This document shows, in pieces, positions 25,201-34,265 of a stretch of DNA of 64,000 bases. Position 1 is the first letter of the stretch. Each line of letters starts with the position of its first letter. The notes under the pieces are model-generated. The model saw only the letters and a list, made by a program, of their open reading frames with translations. It made no database searches and had not been told where the DNA came from. The stretch is taken from positions 27,828,186 to 27,892,185 of the forward strand of contig OY804585.1 of NCBI GenBank assembly GCA_963680875.1. The letters run 5' to 3'. Both the position numbers and the translations under genes were made by a program. This DNA comes from Bathymodiolus brooksi. Lineage: Eukaryota; Mollusca; Bivalvia; Mytilida; Modiolidae.

Positions 25201-28200
25201 TTCCCCATGGTCGGTGCTTCTTTCCGGGTACTCCGGCTTCTTCCACCACTAAGACTGGTCGTTATAATATAGTTGAAATATTGCTAGAAGTGGTGTTAAA
25301 ACACCAAAAATCAATCAAATTTAGCTAGCCTTACAGGCTCCTCGGAGCCTCCTGTAGTTTAATTATTTAGAGGTCAAGTGCAATAATTTCTATTTTTACA
25401 GGAACAGAAAACAAAGCGGCTGCAGCTGAGAAATTGGCAATGGAAAATCCGCCTCCGTATTCACCACCACACCAGCAGCCATTGCAGCAAGAGCCAACCC
25501 CACAACGAGAACATGTACAACAGTTCGTACAACATAATCCACAGGGATTCGTTCTGCAACAACAACCATATCAGCCACAAACTGCAGGATTTAGTGATAT
25601 TTCAGGTGGATATGGTTACAACCAGACAATGCCACAACAAATGCCACCACGGCAAATGACATCCACCCAGAGCACTGTAATTGTACGTACTAAAATTAAA
25701 TTTCTCAAAAGAAATCCCGGGGGATACAGAAATATGTCATAGTATCTCTGCTGCTGCTTGTGTGAGACGAACCTTATACACAAAAATGACTACTTAGTCC
25801 CTGGATAATGTTCCGTTCCTTGCATGTTTCTCTGAATTGTCTATTATTGATTGCTCCTTCGGTTTTCTCTAACGTTTATTATTGACAGCTTACTGCTACT
25901 CTTAATGAGAAATATATTGCTTGTAGTGGTGTTTGGTGACCATCTACAAGGCAAAGATTTGTCGACTCTATCGACAAATCCTCCCTTTCCCTATGGTAAT
26001 ATACATATTTGTTGATTCAAGTGCCACATTTGTACTTTCATGAATAAACGATAGAGAGAAAAGATAAAGGGCAATCAAGAATGAACAATCCAGAGAAAAT
26101 TGCAACATTGGGTACACAAGACACAGGACGAAGAAAAACAAAAGAAAAATCACAACACAGAACAGCAAAATGTTGGACATCACTCTATGCAACAATAAAC
26201 AAATAACACAATAAGACGAGTTTGAAGAAACCAAAGGGGCAATCAGAATTTATATAGCGAAGAATAGACAACACAATGGCCAAAAGAAAAAAGTATTAAA
26301 GGACAAACAACGATCAATAAAACATACACATAAAACTAAAACTCGAGTAACACGAACCCCACTAAAAACCGTGGATGAACTCAGGTGCTTCGGAAGGGTA
26401 CGCTGTTCCTGCTCCACCAGTGGCACCCATAGTATTAATATAGATACCAACCAGGTAATAACTCACATAGTAGAAAAGAGCTGGAAAGTGATAACGGCAA
26501 CTGGAACATATCCGTGGTCTTTTGTGACACAGATATTCCATTAGACATAAACCTTCCTACAAACAACAGGCCTCGGGTGGCTCAATGAGGTAGGTAGTTA
26601 GATTTTTTGTTAGATACAAGCCTATCACCAATACGGCGTGGATTCGAACCCGGCTTTGCAAAATACAAAAAGGGTGCACTCGACTCGCAGCCGCAAGTGA
26701 TAAAGTTTACCAGTTGCTTGCCCATGGTTGGTGGTACTCTCCGGTTACTCCGGCTTCTTTCATCACTGAAATTGGTCGTGATGATATAGCTGAAATATTG
26801 TTGAAAGTGGCATTAAGCACACACAAATCAAATCAAATCAAATCTCCTGCAAACAACTGCTTGTTCTCGTCATGAATAACAATGATGTACTGTTAATGTG
26901 ATGTTAAACAACAATGCACACTAAAACTTAGCATTAATTAAATTTCTTATTTGTTAAAAACAGTTTATCAGTTGATAAATCCATCTCTATATATATATTG
27001 AAGAAAAGTTAAAAGATATCAAATGGGTAATAAGAAGCCGTACATCAAAGGACAGAATACAATGACGAAAAGGGCAAACAATGATCTACAAAACCAAAGA
27101 TTGAGCAACACGAACCCCACTAAAATTCGGGATGGAACTCATGTTCTCCTGTAGGGAAATATATGGATTAGAGCATCAACAATATTCCAGTTATACCGTG
27201 TCGGTCAATGTTATTAGTGGAGGAAACCGAAGTATGCTGTGAAAATCGCCGACCGGTCGCAAGTCACTGACATAATGTATTACATAAATTAGATATCTAC
27301 GTCTAGTGTATCTAAGGAAGGAATCATCTTTATGAGGTTCACTCAAGATCGGCAAATTTAAAAGCCAAATAATGTAAAAGTCTTTGTGAGCAAGCACAGA
27401 AAAGGTCGTAAGCATGACAGCAAAAATACGCAAAGGTCACCTGTGCCTGAGACAAAGGTCACCTATGCCTGAGGGTGGATAATCATAGTTTTAGCAATCA
27501 TTACTTCAGCTAGGCTACTGGGTGGGTAATACACTCGAGTGATAATAGTCCACTAGCAGAGATTTCGATCCAGTGTTAATAATAAAAACTTTGATTTCTG
27601 CTTAAGTGCTCACGACACATCACTGAAAAAACCTTCATTAGACTATTGAAAAATAGCTTGCAAAACCATTAAGATTAATCGCATTTGTCGTTGTAACTAC
27701 AGTATATTAGGTATCAGCTATTATACTGCACTATTTTTCTCTACAGGTAAACCAACCACATTTTGCACCTGAGATGGTGGTAAATAATGAGGCTCCTTAT
27801 AATTACATGCTTCCTGCTATTTTGTCGTGCTTATTCTGCTGTTGGCCGCTTGGATTAGGGGCCATCGTATCTGCATCAAACGTTAGTATACATATGTATA
27901 AACACGTCTGTTTTCAGAATATATGCTGACATTCATGGTAAAAGAACCAATGCAAATTTGTGTAACAAACTAAATAAATCCGTATTATATATATAAACGT
28001 CTAAAATGTTAGCACAACGATATCAAAAAAAGATGCTAAAATGTAACAAAAATAACTATAAGTTGTTACATTTTAACATCATTTTTTGATATCGCTGTGC
28101 TAACATTTTAAACGTTTATTTATCATTTTTGTTTGTTTGCGCAGTATCGTTTCCGATCCGATATTTCGTAGGTTCATACGTTGGCTACTTTTTCAGACGT

Positions 28201-30720
28201 TTATATTTGTATATATATACGTCTGAAAATTAAACAAAACAGTGTTAGAATTAGATTTTTGAGCTGTCAAATGTTTGTTCTTCCCATCTTTTTTTTATAT
28301 CGTTGTGCTAACATTTTAGACGTTTATTTATCATTTGTGTTTGTTTGCACAGTATCGTTAACACTTGTTTCCAATCCGACATCTCGTAGGTTCATACGTT
28401 GGCTACTTTTTCAGACGTATATATATATATATATATATAAGGGAGTGGATGTAGTCGAGTGGTCTAGGGCGCTGGACGTAAGGCTAAGCGAATGGTGCTG
28501 CAGTGTAACAATGGTGTGGGTTCAAATCCCGTCGAGGGAAGAACAAAAATTTGACAGCTCTAAAATCTAATTCTAACACTGTTTGGTTTAATTTTCAGAC
28601 GTATATATATATATATATATATACGTCTGAAAATTAAACCAAACAGATTTTTGAGCTGTCACATGTTTGTTCTTCCCTCGACAGGATTTGAACTCACACC
28701 ATTGATACACTGCACCACCATTCGCTTAGCCTTACGTCCAGCGATCTAGACCACTCGACCACATCCACTCCCTATATATTTAGATGTGTGTGTGTATTAT
28801 CGAAAAGCAGACGGGGTATATATTGCAGTCTCCCAAAAACGATAAAAACATGGACGACATAAATAGAAATAATTAGGTTTCACTGAATCAATAGCATAAT
28901 ACGGAAAAATAAATGTATTTTAGCCAAATTAAATACTCTGTTTATCCTCAAAACGGCTGTATGAACAAAACAATATTACAACAAATAATTCCTCACAAAT
29001 ACCAGATCGAATCAACAAACACCTATGTTCCACGGCTGTGCCATAACAAACGTGAACATCACAATAAACAAAACGTTGTGCCTTGAAAACTTTCGACGTC
29101 ATGGGGCCACACCAAGGTTTTGCTTACATGTTGCTAACATTTAAATTATTGAAATTGTTTCACAAACCCGTTGTTTTGTTATGTGATATATTAATATTAT
29201 ATTTATAAAGTTTATAAAATTTACTATATATGAAATTTTGTTGATTTAGAAATTTAGTACAGGTATTTTCGTTCATGAGACATCTCATACATGAAATATG
29301 ACGTGGCACATAATTTGACGTCACTGTAGAAAGAATGTCAGAGGTACGGAAAGGGACATCTAAAAATAGGAAAAATGAGAATAAGAGACACAAATATATA
29401 TATTTAATACGGTTGGATTCTATATTTAATAAAAACAATGGTTAAATCCATAATATATATGTTATTCAGCTATCCGACAGGGTATATAATGTGACATTCC
29501 CGGCTTAGGATATATATTCCCTTTGGCTGCTGGGATTATGTCTGTTTTGTCCTTCACAACTGCCGTTAATCTATAGATATGTTATTAGTTTAAAAAGTAT
29601 AACTATTATTGCATTGATATACAGACGAACACATAATATTCAAATTCGGATGGATATTGGAGAATATGGGCGATGCTGCAAAACAACATTAATGCGATAA
29701 ATTAATACAAAAAAAACAAAAGATTGGCCACCACTATGTCTTACAAAACAGCGTGATTTAGACCAAGTTCTTCGGAAGGGTAACTATCTCCGGTTCCATT
29801 AATGGCTCCCGTCACACAGTTCTTAATTCAAATGACATTTCAGGAAGAAACAGTCATCTCAAGATCATATTGTAAAATCTCAGCGAAATGCAACCTGGTT
29901 CACCGTTAAATGTGCAGCATCCAGGAGTCAATTAGTTTTTAAAATGCTGTCATACAGTTTGGATTAATATGTCCGGGTTGTACTACAAGTATGTACGTAG
30001 ACCGTTCTTCATTGTAATATAGAATGAAAACCAAAAAAATACCACACTGTAAATCAGATATCAAAATCGTACAAAGGGCCAAAATCGATGCCACTGACAC
30101 ACAAATGCATGATCGTTCACTTTCCTGGCTTGATACAGGCACTTCTATAAAAAGTGGCGGGTTATACTGGTTTTATGAGCCCAAACCTCCCATCTAAGAG
30201 AAATATCTCTTTCTAAAATTCAAATCAGTGTGTTGGAATATTATAGGGCACACATCATCGTCATCTCGTATAAAAGTAAGGTATTCTATCCATTTAATAG
30301 CTGAGTAATTGCTCACTTGGTGATAAACAGCAATCATTTTAGAAATTCATTTTATTAATTAATTAATTCTATTTATTTTTATTAATTAATTTATTCTATT
30401 TTATTTTATTTTGTATGTATTCTATTTATTTATTCATTTTATTTTATTTTATTTTTTATTCATTTTATGTATTTATTAATTCATTTTATTTATTTTTTAT
30501 TTTTTATTTTTTCTTATTTATCTATTTATTTATTTAATTTAATTTTATTTTATTTTGTTCTATTTTCCTATCACAGTCAAAATATCAGGCATCACAGATG
30601 AAATATGATGAAGCCAGGAGGTCAGCAAACACGGCAAAGTCTTTGATCATCGCTTCAGTCGGCTGTGGAATCGTAATTGCAATCTTGGTAATTATATCGA
30701 ATACTACAGACTCTTTTTAA
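19195..30720 (+). CDS. CD225/dispanin-family (IFITM-like) membrane protein, four coding exons
   Basis: The coding exons are 19195-19204, 25402-25682, 27747-27881 and 30577-30720, joined in frame to give 189 residues with stop TAA at 30718. Acceptors all end in (a/t)cag, and the donors are gtatgt, gtacgt and gttagt. The N-terminal half is rich in Pro and Gln, with a PPPY motif at residues 19-22, the type bound by WW-domain ubiquitin ligases. The CD225 core starts at PYNYMLPAILSC (114-125). It has Cys128-Cys129-Trp-Pro-Leu-Gly, where the vertebrate IFITM proteins are palmitoylated, then an amphipathic segment ending in A-R-R-S-A-x-x-A. A hydrophobic segment spans about 165-182, and the tail is short. 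Family members sit in plasma and endosomal membranes; some vertebrate ones block virus entry, others do not. The role here cannot be told from sequence. An alternative in-frame donor 6 nt upstream (at 25677) would drop two residues. Confidence 0.85.
19255..19400 (-). repeat. Interspersed repeat, family D
   Basis: It carries the string 'cgacgcgtttctggaataac' next to 'cttcaggtacgct'. Related copies are at about 22745-22830, 24665-24800 and 37735-37890, and in the duplicate at 57900-58040 and 62385-62520. It resembles a repeat I recall as common in mussels. Confidence 0.6.
19822..19985 (-). mobile_element. tRNA-derived SINE, family C (partial)
   Basis: Read on the minus strand it has the family's body: a ggtcggtggtt core, then a stretch like 'gttataactgaaatattg', then a simple tail. 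The tRNA-like head is weak. It is duplicated at 58487-58645. Confidence 0.6.
20035..20150 (+). repeat. Interspersed repeat, family B (fragment)
   Basis: It begins 'agagaacaccgaaagggcaa' and continues with 'caatccagagaaactg'. Other copies are at 26040-26200, 42075-42300, and reversed at 42430-42660 and 48890-49240. Confidence 0.6.
20262..21116 (+). pseudogene. Tc1/mariner transposase, dead copy in intron 1 of the dispanin gene
   Basis: Translated in shifting frames, the plus strand matches the Tc1 transposase plan. An HTH-type RTVR region lies near 20440, then YVGP, the first catalytic Asp in FSDESRF at 20584-20604, and VQGNLTGQRYRDD near 20752. The C-terminal part is at about 20900-21113 (NINVLSWSSMSPNLNP, LWNELHRRV, AVHGGHN). 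The second catalytic Asp, which should precede ARLH near 20850, is deleted. So is the PIEH segment with the third acidic residue near 20930. Several frameshifts are present. The open frames on the opposite strand here are shadows. I did not identify the terminal inverted repeats. Confidence 0.85.
21117..21539. other. Intronic sequence after the transposase
   Basis: There is no gene. It may hold the transposon's 3' non-coding end. A short inverted pair (cccagt / actggg) and a poly-T run at 21291-21303 are the only features. Confidence 0.5.
21540..21765 (-). mobile_element. tRNA-derived SINE, family C
   Basis: On the minus strand a B-box-like gagttcgaacccc follows a weak tRNA-like head. The conserved body follows (caggtcggtggttttctccg, then 'ataaaactgaccgcca'), and the tail ends in 'gtggcgttaaacacc'. 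It is duplicated at 60205-60432. Confidence 0.75.
22100..23040. other. Segment of about 940 bp present only in copy 1
   Basis: Copy 2 jumps from the base matching 22099 to the base matching about 23041. The segment has no clear gene. It contains a perfect TGACGTCA at 22167-22174 and a family D fragment at about 22745-22830. I see no terminal repeats or target duplication that would decide between an insertion here and a deletion in copy 2. Confidence 0.75.
23395..23645 (-). repeat. Interspersed repeat, family A
   Basis: This is the reverse complement of the family A repeat: 'gtaacacgac' and 'gttcgtgttactc' at one end, 'cccctttggtatcttc' at the other. It is duplicated at 61115-61370. Confidence 0.8.
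23646..24224. other. Intron 1 sequence without recognised gene
   Basis: At 23730-23860 it holds a degenerate piece resembling the family C SINE body ('ataactgaaatattgtgg'). Otherwise I see nothing. It is conserved in copy 2. Confidence 0.5.
24225..24265 (+). promoter_or_regulatory. TATA-box core promoter-like site in intron 1
   Basis: TATAAATAG at 24231-24239 follows a GC-rich edge (gggaccgggg). An initiator-like TTCAGATT lies at 24258-24265, about 30 bases downstream, the normal TATA-to-start distance. The element is unchanged in copy 2 (61952-61960). It lies 1.17 kb upstream of exon 2. An alternative first exon is possible, but I see no good ATG and donor pair after it. Confidence 0.4.
24266..24664. 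other. Intron 1 sequence without recognised gene
   Basis: A short palindrome, gtgacctttaggtcat, lies near 24420. Nothing else is recognised. Confidence 0.5.
24665..24800 (+). repeat. Interspersed repeat, family D
   Basis: It carries 'ttgcttacctccaaagactt' and 'gcgtacatgatgaacgttat', as at 37735-37830. It is duplicated at 62385-62520. Confidence 0.6.
25098..25315 (+). mobile_element. tRNA-derived SINE, family C
   Basis: The B-box-like gtgggttcgcgcccgg near 25120 is followed by the conserved body (tactccggcttcttccacca; gaaatattgctagaagtgg) and a tail of 'caaaaatcaatcaaa'. It lies just upstream of exon 2 and is duplicated at 62818-63040. Confidence 0.75.
25402..25682 (+). CDS. Dispanin gene, coding exon 2 (Pro/Gln-rich cytoplasmic part)
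   Basis: The acceptor tatttttacag ends at 25401. The exon encodes residues 4-97: an Ala/Lys/Glu stretch, PPPYSPP, then Gln- and Pro-rich sequence with several Tyr (FSDISGGYGY). The chosen donor is gtacgt at 25683; gtaatt at 25677 is also in phase. The frame runs past the donor to a stop at 25740, so it is not bounded by a nearby stop. The duplicate exon (63122-63390) lacks 12 nt encoding four residues (His-Gln-Gln-Pro) after YSPP. Confidence 0.85.
25820..26229. repeat. Pair of inverted family B fragments
   Basis: 25820-25890 is a reversed fragment ('ctccttcggttttctctaac') and 26040-26200 a forward one ('agggcaatcaagaatg'). Both lie in intron 2 and are kept in copy 2. Confidence 0.55.
26230..26445 (+). 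repeat. Interspersed repeat, family A
   Basis: A full-length-looking copy: 'accaaaggggcaatcagaat', then 'ggacaaacaacgat', 'gagtaacacgaaccccac', 'ggtgcttcggaagggta' and 'ctccaccagtggcaccc'. It shows the ordinary, unexpanded form of the part that became the satellite. The end of the window (63935-64000) is the start of its duplicate. Confidence 0.85.
26570..26843 (+). mobile_element. tRNA-derived SINE, family C, with (CAAAT)n tail
   Basis: The head 'cctcgggtggctcaatgagg' resembles a tRNA A-box region and ggattcgaacccgg near 26640 is a good B box. The family body follows, and the tail is repeated caaat. It is one of the best-preserved members here. Confidence 0.8.
27010..27164 (+). repeat. Interspersed repeat, family A (shortened)
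   Basis: It contains 'atcaaatgggtaataagaag', 'gggcaaacaatgatctac' and 'gcaacacgaaccccacta'. The 3' part is missing. Confidence 0.75.
27165..27400 (-). mobile_element. tRNA-derived SINE, family C (degenerate)
   Basis: The reversed body is recognisable ('caatattccagttatacc', 'ggaggaaaccgaagta', 'gaccggtcgcaagtcactga'). The head is diverged. Confidence 0.6.
27401..27746. other. End of intron 2
   Basis: I see nothing but a short direct repeat, 'aaaggtcacct' with 'tgcctgag', at 27430-27475. The polypyrimidine tract 'ctatttttctctacag' leads into exon 3. Confidence 0.5.
27747..27881 (+). CDS. Dispanin gene, coding exon 3 (first half of CD225 domain)
   Basis: The acceptor is ctctacag and the donor gttagt; both ends are phase 0, giving 45 codons. 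It encodes the start of the CD225 domain, with LPAILSCLFCCWPLG and GAIVSASN. The Cys-Cys-Trp-Pro-Leu-Gly core is the family's most conserved feature. Confidence 0.9.
27995..28117. repeat. Fold-back repeat, arms about 55 bp
   Basis: 'aaacgtctaaaatgttagc' from 27995 to about 28050 is the inverse of about 28062-28117 ('gctaacattttaaacgttt'), around a short AT-rich loop. It is a near-perfect hairpin in intron 3. Confidence 0.85.
28100..28420 (+). repeat. Direct repeat of about 110 bp
   Basis: The stretch from 'aacattttaaacgtttattt' to 'ggctactttttcagacg' (about 28100-28200) recurs at about 28310-28415. The second copy has a few extra bases (taacacttg). Confidence 0.8.
28425..28795. mobile_element. 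Head-to-head pair of tRNA-derived SINEs (inverted repeat) in intron 3
   Basis: 28441-28606 (plus) has a tRNA-like head: an A-box-like tagtcgagtggtct, a long variable region, and B box ggttcaaatcc, as in Ser/Leu-type tRNAs. Its body runs to (TA)n. 28612-28790 is the same unit reversed, with about 20 bases missing and B box seen as ggatttgaac. The arms are about 165-180 bp and pair well along almost their whole length, with only a TA run between them. A third, headless fragment lies at about 28215-28290. Not a functional tRNA gene: the head is extended and no proper cloverleaf is evident. Confidence 0.8.
28796..29739. other. Intron 3 sequence without recognised gene
   Basis: AT-rich. A perfect TGACGTCA lies at 29316-29323. 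Nothing else is recognised. Confidence 0.5.
29740..29830 (+). repeat. Family A repeat, 3' fragment
   Basis: Only the end of the repeat is present: 'gttcttcggaagggtaac' followed by a degenerate 'ggctcccgtcacacag'. Confidence 0.5.
29935..30230 (+). repeat. Interspersed repeat, family E
   Basis: It contains 'gggccaaaatcgatgccact', 'cacacaaatgcatgatc', 'cctggcttgatacaggcac' and 'aaaaagtggcgggtta'. The middle part is the single-copy form of the unit tandemly repeated at 35780-36140. Confidence 0.65.
30345..30562. repeat. T/A-rich simple repeat (ttttatt)n before the last exon
   Basis: About 220 bases of interrupted tttta/tttat repeats ending 15 bases before the acceptor of the last dispanin exon. 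It doubles as a very long polypyrimidine-like tract. Confidence 0.85.
30577..30720 (+). CDS. Dispanin gene, last coding exon (second half of CD225 domain)
   Basis: The acceptor tatcacag lies just downstream of a 220-bp T/A-rich simple repeat. There are 47 codons and a TAA. The exon starts SKYQASQMKYDEARRSA and continues with a hydrophobic run (SLIIASVGCGIVIAILVII), which is the C-terminal membrane segment. The tail is short and polar. Family members have the intron at about this place within the domain. Confidence 0.9.
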   Translation, partial: SKYQASQMKYDEARRSANTAKSLIIASVGCGIVIAILVIISNTTDSF

Positions 30721-30911
30721 CAGTACATTGACAGCAAAACTTCAACAAAGTACATTAGGAATTATAGAAAAATTGAAATTAATGAAAAACCTTAGAATTT
30801 TTTTTTTAATATAAGATAAATGATGTACAATCATGTTTCGCTGAAGAAGTCACATATACCTGTAGCTTGTTTTTATTGGTCTCTGTTTGTAAATATATAC
30901 ATTGTTAATTA

Positions 30912-31076
30912 CAGTCAAACCCGTCTAAACCGAACACTGAATAAACCGAAATCCTGTATAAACCGAACTTTTAATAAATCCCAATGTAGGATTTCTTTCT
31001 TAATTTTGCCTGTATAAGCCGAACACCTGTCTATTCCAAACACAGAAATTGTGTACGATTTAGACTGGATTCACTG
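30912..31076. mobile_element. 165-bp pogo/Tigger-like MITE
   Basis: The ends are inverted repeats of about 24 bp (CAGTCAAACCCGTCTAAAC at the left; the complement of GTTTAGACTGG-type sequence and CACTG at the right). TA lies on both sides (30910-30911 and 31077-31078), the target duplication of pogo/Tc1-mariner elements. It has no coding capacity. It supplies AATAAA at 30940-30945 and 30973-30978, the first canonical ones after the dispanin stop codon. Confidence 0.75.
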
Positions 31077-31078
31077 TA

Positions 31079-32529
31079 TATGAACTACTAATATCCGGTG
31101 GGTACATATTTTGTTTTTGTTTTTTTTTATTATTTTATTATTATATATAGCTTCCCTTTTTCTTTTGTGCAGCGTACATACATAATCATGCTTACTTAAC
31201 ATCTGGGCGAGCCTACTATTCAAGACTTTACCTGAATGTAGTTAACTATGTTGGATTAATTTACTCTGATCTCAATAAACAGGTAAAAAAAAACATAAAT
31301 CGATAATTAGAGAGTTTTAAAACCTAAAGTTTAGATTTTCAACAGAAGATGTACAGCTCAGTGGTAGCTAAAGCCAAAGAACAAACAGCTTAACATAAAT
31401 TTGATAACATTTTTTTTAATTTACCAGATGTAAATAATTCGCTTCAGTACTACAATATATTGTACAATTGTCATACTCATATATAATTATTACTAATTAA
31501 AGAATTTTAATATAATGTTCACATTTTGTCATTAACAGTGTTTTTTAATAGTTTACTTGATATTCTGTTACTTAACCTAACGTTCGTAACGTTCGATGAG
31601 ACAACATGAGACAACATGAAACATTTCTTCTTCAAATTTATCGAGCTACGACAATGTATTTCTTAGCTGTTTTAGCTCGGGATTCTCAAAGGTTTACAAA
31701 TTGGAGATTTTAATGGACACGTTAGGTCACAAATATGCGACACGTGCGCAGAATAAGGCATTTTGATTGGCAAGTTTTCCAGTACAAAAACCATTCTCAA
31801 AATTCTTATGCTTCAAAATCGTGGCAGGTTTTTTGTTAAATGGATAAACATGAATTGGAAACTAATTCATATGATTTCAACAAATACAATACAATGAGTA
31901 GAAGGAGTAGTTCATGTTTTCATAGTTTCCTTAGTTGTCCCATCGTGACTGTATAAGTTGGTAATCAGTCATAATTTTCTCTTGACAAAACAGTACTAAT
32001 TCTAATCAAACTTATTAGTAGTATTATATATAATATGTCTTGAAAATATTTTTTGCTTTAAATAAAAATTTTTCTTTCAGTATATGTTTATTTTTATGTA
32101 TTTGTTAAGCTTAATATGTAATAAAGCGTATAAACTCAAACTTGTCATCATTTGTTCAACAATCTGCATCATGAATAGCATCATAGGACATTTATGGGTT
32201 TTTCTATGTTGATATGCTTGATTTATTTGTTTTTGTTGGTTTGTTGTTTGTTTGTTTGTTTGTTTTGTTTTGTTTTGCTTTGTTTTTTTCTTCATTTTTT
32301 TCTTCTTCATTTGATTAGTTCATGTGCTTCCAACCAAAATTAGTGAGAAACATTAAACTGTTATGTTCACCAAAACCTTTTCACACATCATTTTGATTTA
32401 AGAATATTTTTTTTAATTGGGCGACAACCCAAACAGTTTTTCCTTTTGTAGCCTTTACAACCACGAACAATTAGTAAAAGTTCATGACGTCACAATGTAA
32501 GTTGTTGAAAATAGTCTCACATGTGGAAG
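31079..32529. other. Stretch without recognised gene
   Basis: AT-rich. It has simple repeats of (tttg)n at about 32228-32280 and one TGACGTCA at 32485-32492. No gene is recognised. Confidence 0.5.
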
Positions 32530-32755
32530 AAGATATTGACGATACCAAAGGGGTAATCAGAATCCGTAAATCGAACAAGGACAGACAACACAATTGCAAA
32601 AAGTAAAAGGACAAAAAACAATATACAAACCACTACACAGAAAACTAAAGATCGAGTAACACGAACCCCACTAAAAACCGGGAGCGAACTCATGTCTTCT
32701 GGAAGTCTAACAATATCATGCTCCACTAGTGGCACCCGTCGTGTTACCACATCTT
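32530..32755 (+). repeat. Interspersed repeat, family A
   Basis: A complete-looking copy, from 'gataccaaaggggtaatcag' to 'ctccactagtggcacccgtc' and 'gtgttac'. It includes 'aaaacaatatacaaacc' and 'ctacacagaaaactaaagat', the part homologous to the satellite unit. Confidence 0.85.
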
Positions 32756-32889
32756 TTCACTGACTGGAGGTTTGGGCCAATAAAACTATATGCACGCCGC
32801 CGTGAGAGGGAATGCTTCATTTTGTTGCAAAATGTACCTTTAAAGATTTCCAGCGACCAATAATAAATGTATTACTGTAATTGCACATT

Positions 32890-34265
32890 CAGATTTGATT
32901 TGATTTAAACCCCAAGTGGGAAAGAACTTTGCCGTCCTTTGGCAGTTTTTCATGTGATATGCATAGGGTCCCCCGCCCAAAAAGTATTACCCGGGTCTTT
33001 ATCTGACCTAAGTGCCTGGGTGGGATCCTGCACCTCAAGTCCACAGCAGGGTGTCAAATATCAACTTTGTTATTTGGATTTTGGGGGCGCCCTATAAATA
33101 TCCCATGAAAAATTGCCAAAGGACGGTAAAGTTCTATTCCATTTGGGGCTTATGTCAAAGATATTGCTCGGGCCTTCAACTGACTTAAGTGCCTGGGTGG
33201 GATTCTGCACCTCATCCCCACAGCGGGGTGTCAAATATCAACATTGTTATTTGAATTTTTTTGGGGGGGCCTATGCATATCCCATGAAATATTGCCAAAA
33301 GACGGCAAAATTTGTTCCCAATTGGGGTTTAGATCAAATGTATTGCACGGACCTTTAACTGACTTATGTGCCTTAGTTGGATTCTGCACCTCAAGCCCAC
33401 AACAGGGTGTCAAATAGCAACTTTGATATTTTGATTGTTTAATTTTTTTTTGGGGGGGGGCTATACATATCCGATAAAAAATGCCAAAAGACAGCAAAGT
33501 TCTTTCCCACTTGGGGCTTAGATCGAAGGTATTACCCGAGCCTTTAACTGACTGAAGTACATGGGTGGGATTCTGCACCTCAAGCCCACATAAGGGTATC
33601 AAATATAGACTTTGTTATTTGGATTTTTTTGGGGGGGGCATAAGCATATCCCATGTAAAATTGCCAAAGGACGGCATAGTTTCTTCCTACTTGGAGTTTA
33701 GATCAAATGATTTGCACGTACCTTTAACTGACTTAAGTGCCTTAGTGGAATTCTGCACCTCAAGCCCACAGCAGGGTGTCAAATATCAACTTTGATATTT
33801 TGATTTTTTTGGAGAAACCCTATATATATCCCATGGAAAAATGATAAAGGACGGAAAAGTTCTTTCCCATTCGGGCTTTAGATGAAAGGTATTACACGGA
33901 CATTCAACTGACATAAGTGTCTGGGTGGGATTATGCACCGCAAGCTCACAGCAGGGTGTCAAATATTGACTTTGTTATTAGGATTTTGGCGGGACCCTAT
34001 AAATATTACATGCAAATTGCCAAAGGACGGCCCAGTTCTTTCCCACGTAGGGCTTAGATTAAGGTATTACGCGGGCCTTCAAATGACTTAAGTGCCTGGT
34101 GGGATTCTGCACCTCAAGCCACAGCAGTGTGTCAAATATCTACTTTGATAGTTGGATTTAGGGGAAACCCTATAAATATATCATGAAAAATTGCCAAAGG
34201 ACGCAAAGTTCTTTCCCACTTGGGGTTTAAATCAAAGGTATTGCCCGGGCCTTAAATGACTTGAT
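32890..34265 (-). repeat. Tandem array, unit about 178 bp, about 7 copies
   Basis: The marker 'caaaggacggcaaagttc' recurs at about 33116, 33295, 33484, 33664, 33844, 34021 and 34194 (spacings 173-189). The first 100 bases (32890-33000) are in the opposite orientation, like the array at 44380-45485. Short open frames on both strands here are by-products of the repeat. Confidence 0.9.

Larger units (their letters stand above)
11984..26290. repeat. Duplicated block, copy 1 (body)
   Basis: This block aligns with about 50481-64000 over its whole length in the same orientation, with scattered substitutions (roughly one per hundred bases by eye). Visible indels: 147 bp present only in copy 2 (52185-52331), about 940 bp present only in copy 1 (22100-23040), 10-bp differences in the retroelement, about 42 bp extra in copy 2 near 58890, and about 33 bp missing from copy 2 near 59557. 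The window ends before copy 2 does. Confidence 0.95.

Noticed and set aside
28441..28545. tRNA gene (Ser/Leu-like)
   Set aside because: The A and B boxes are recognisable but no cloverleaf is evident, and the unit continues into a SINE body with an inverted copy next to it.
33113..33795. Several open frames on both strands in the 178-bp array
   Set aside because: The same short peptides recur with the repeat period, so they come from the array.
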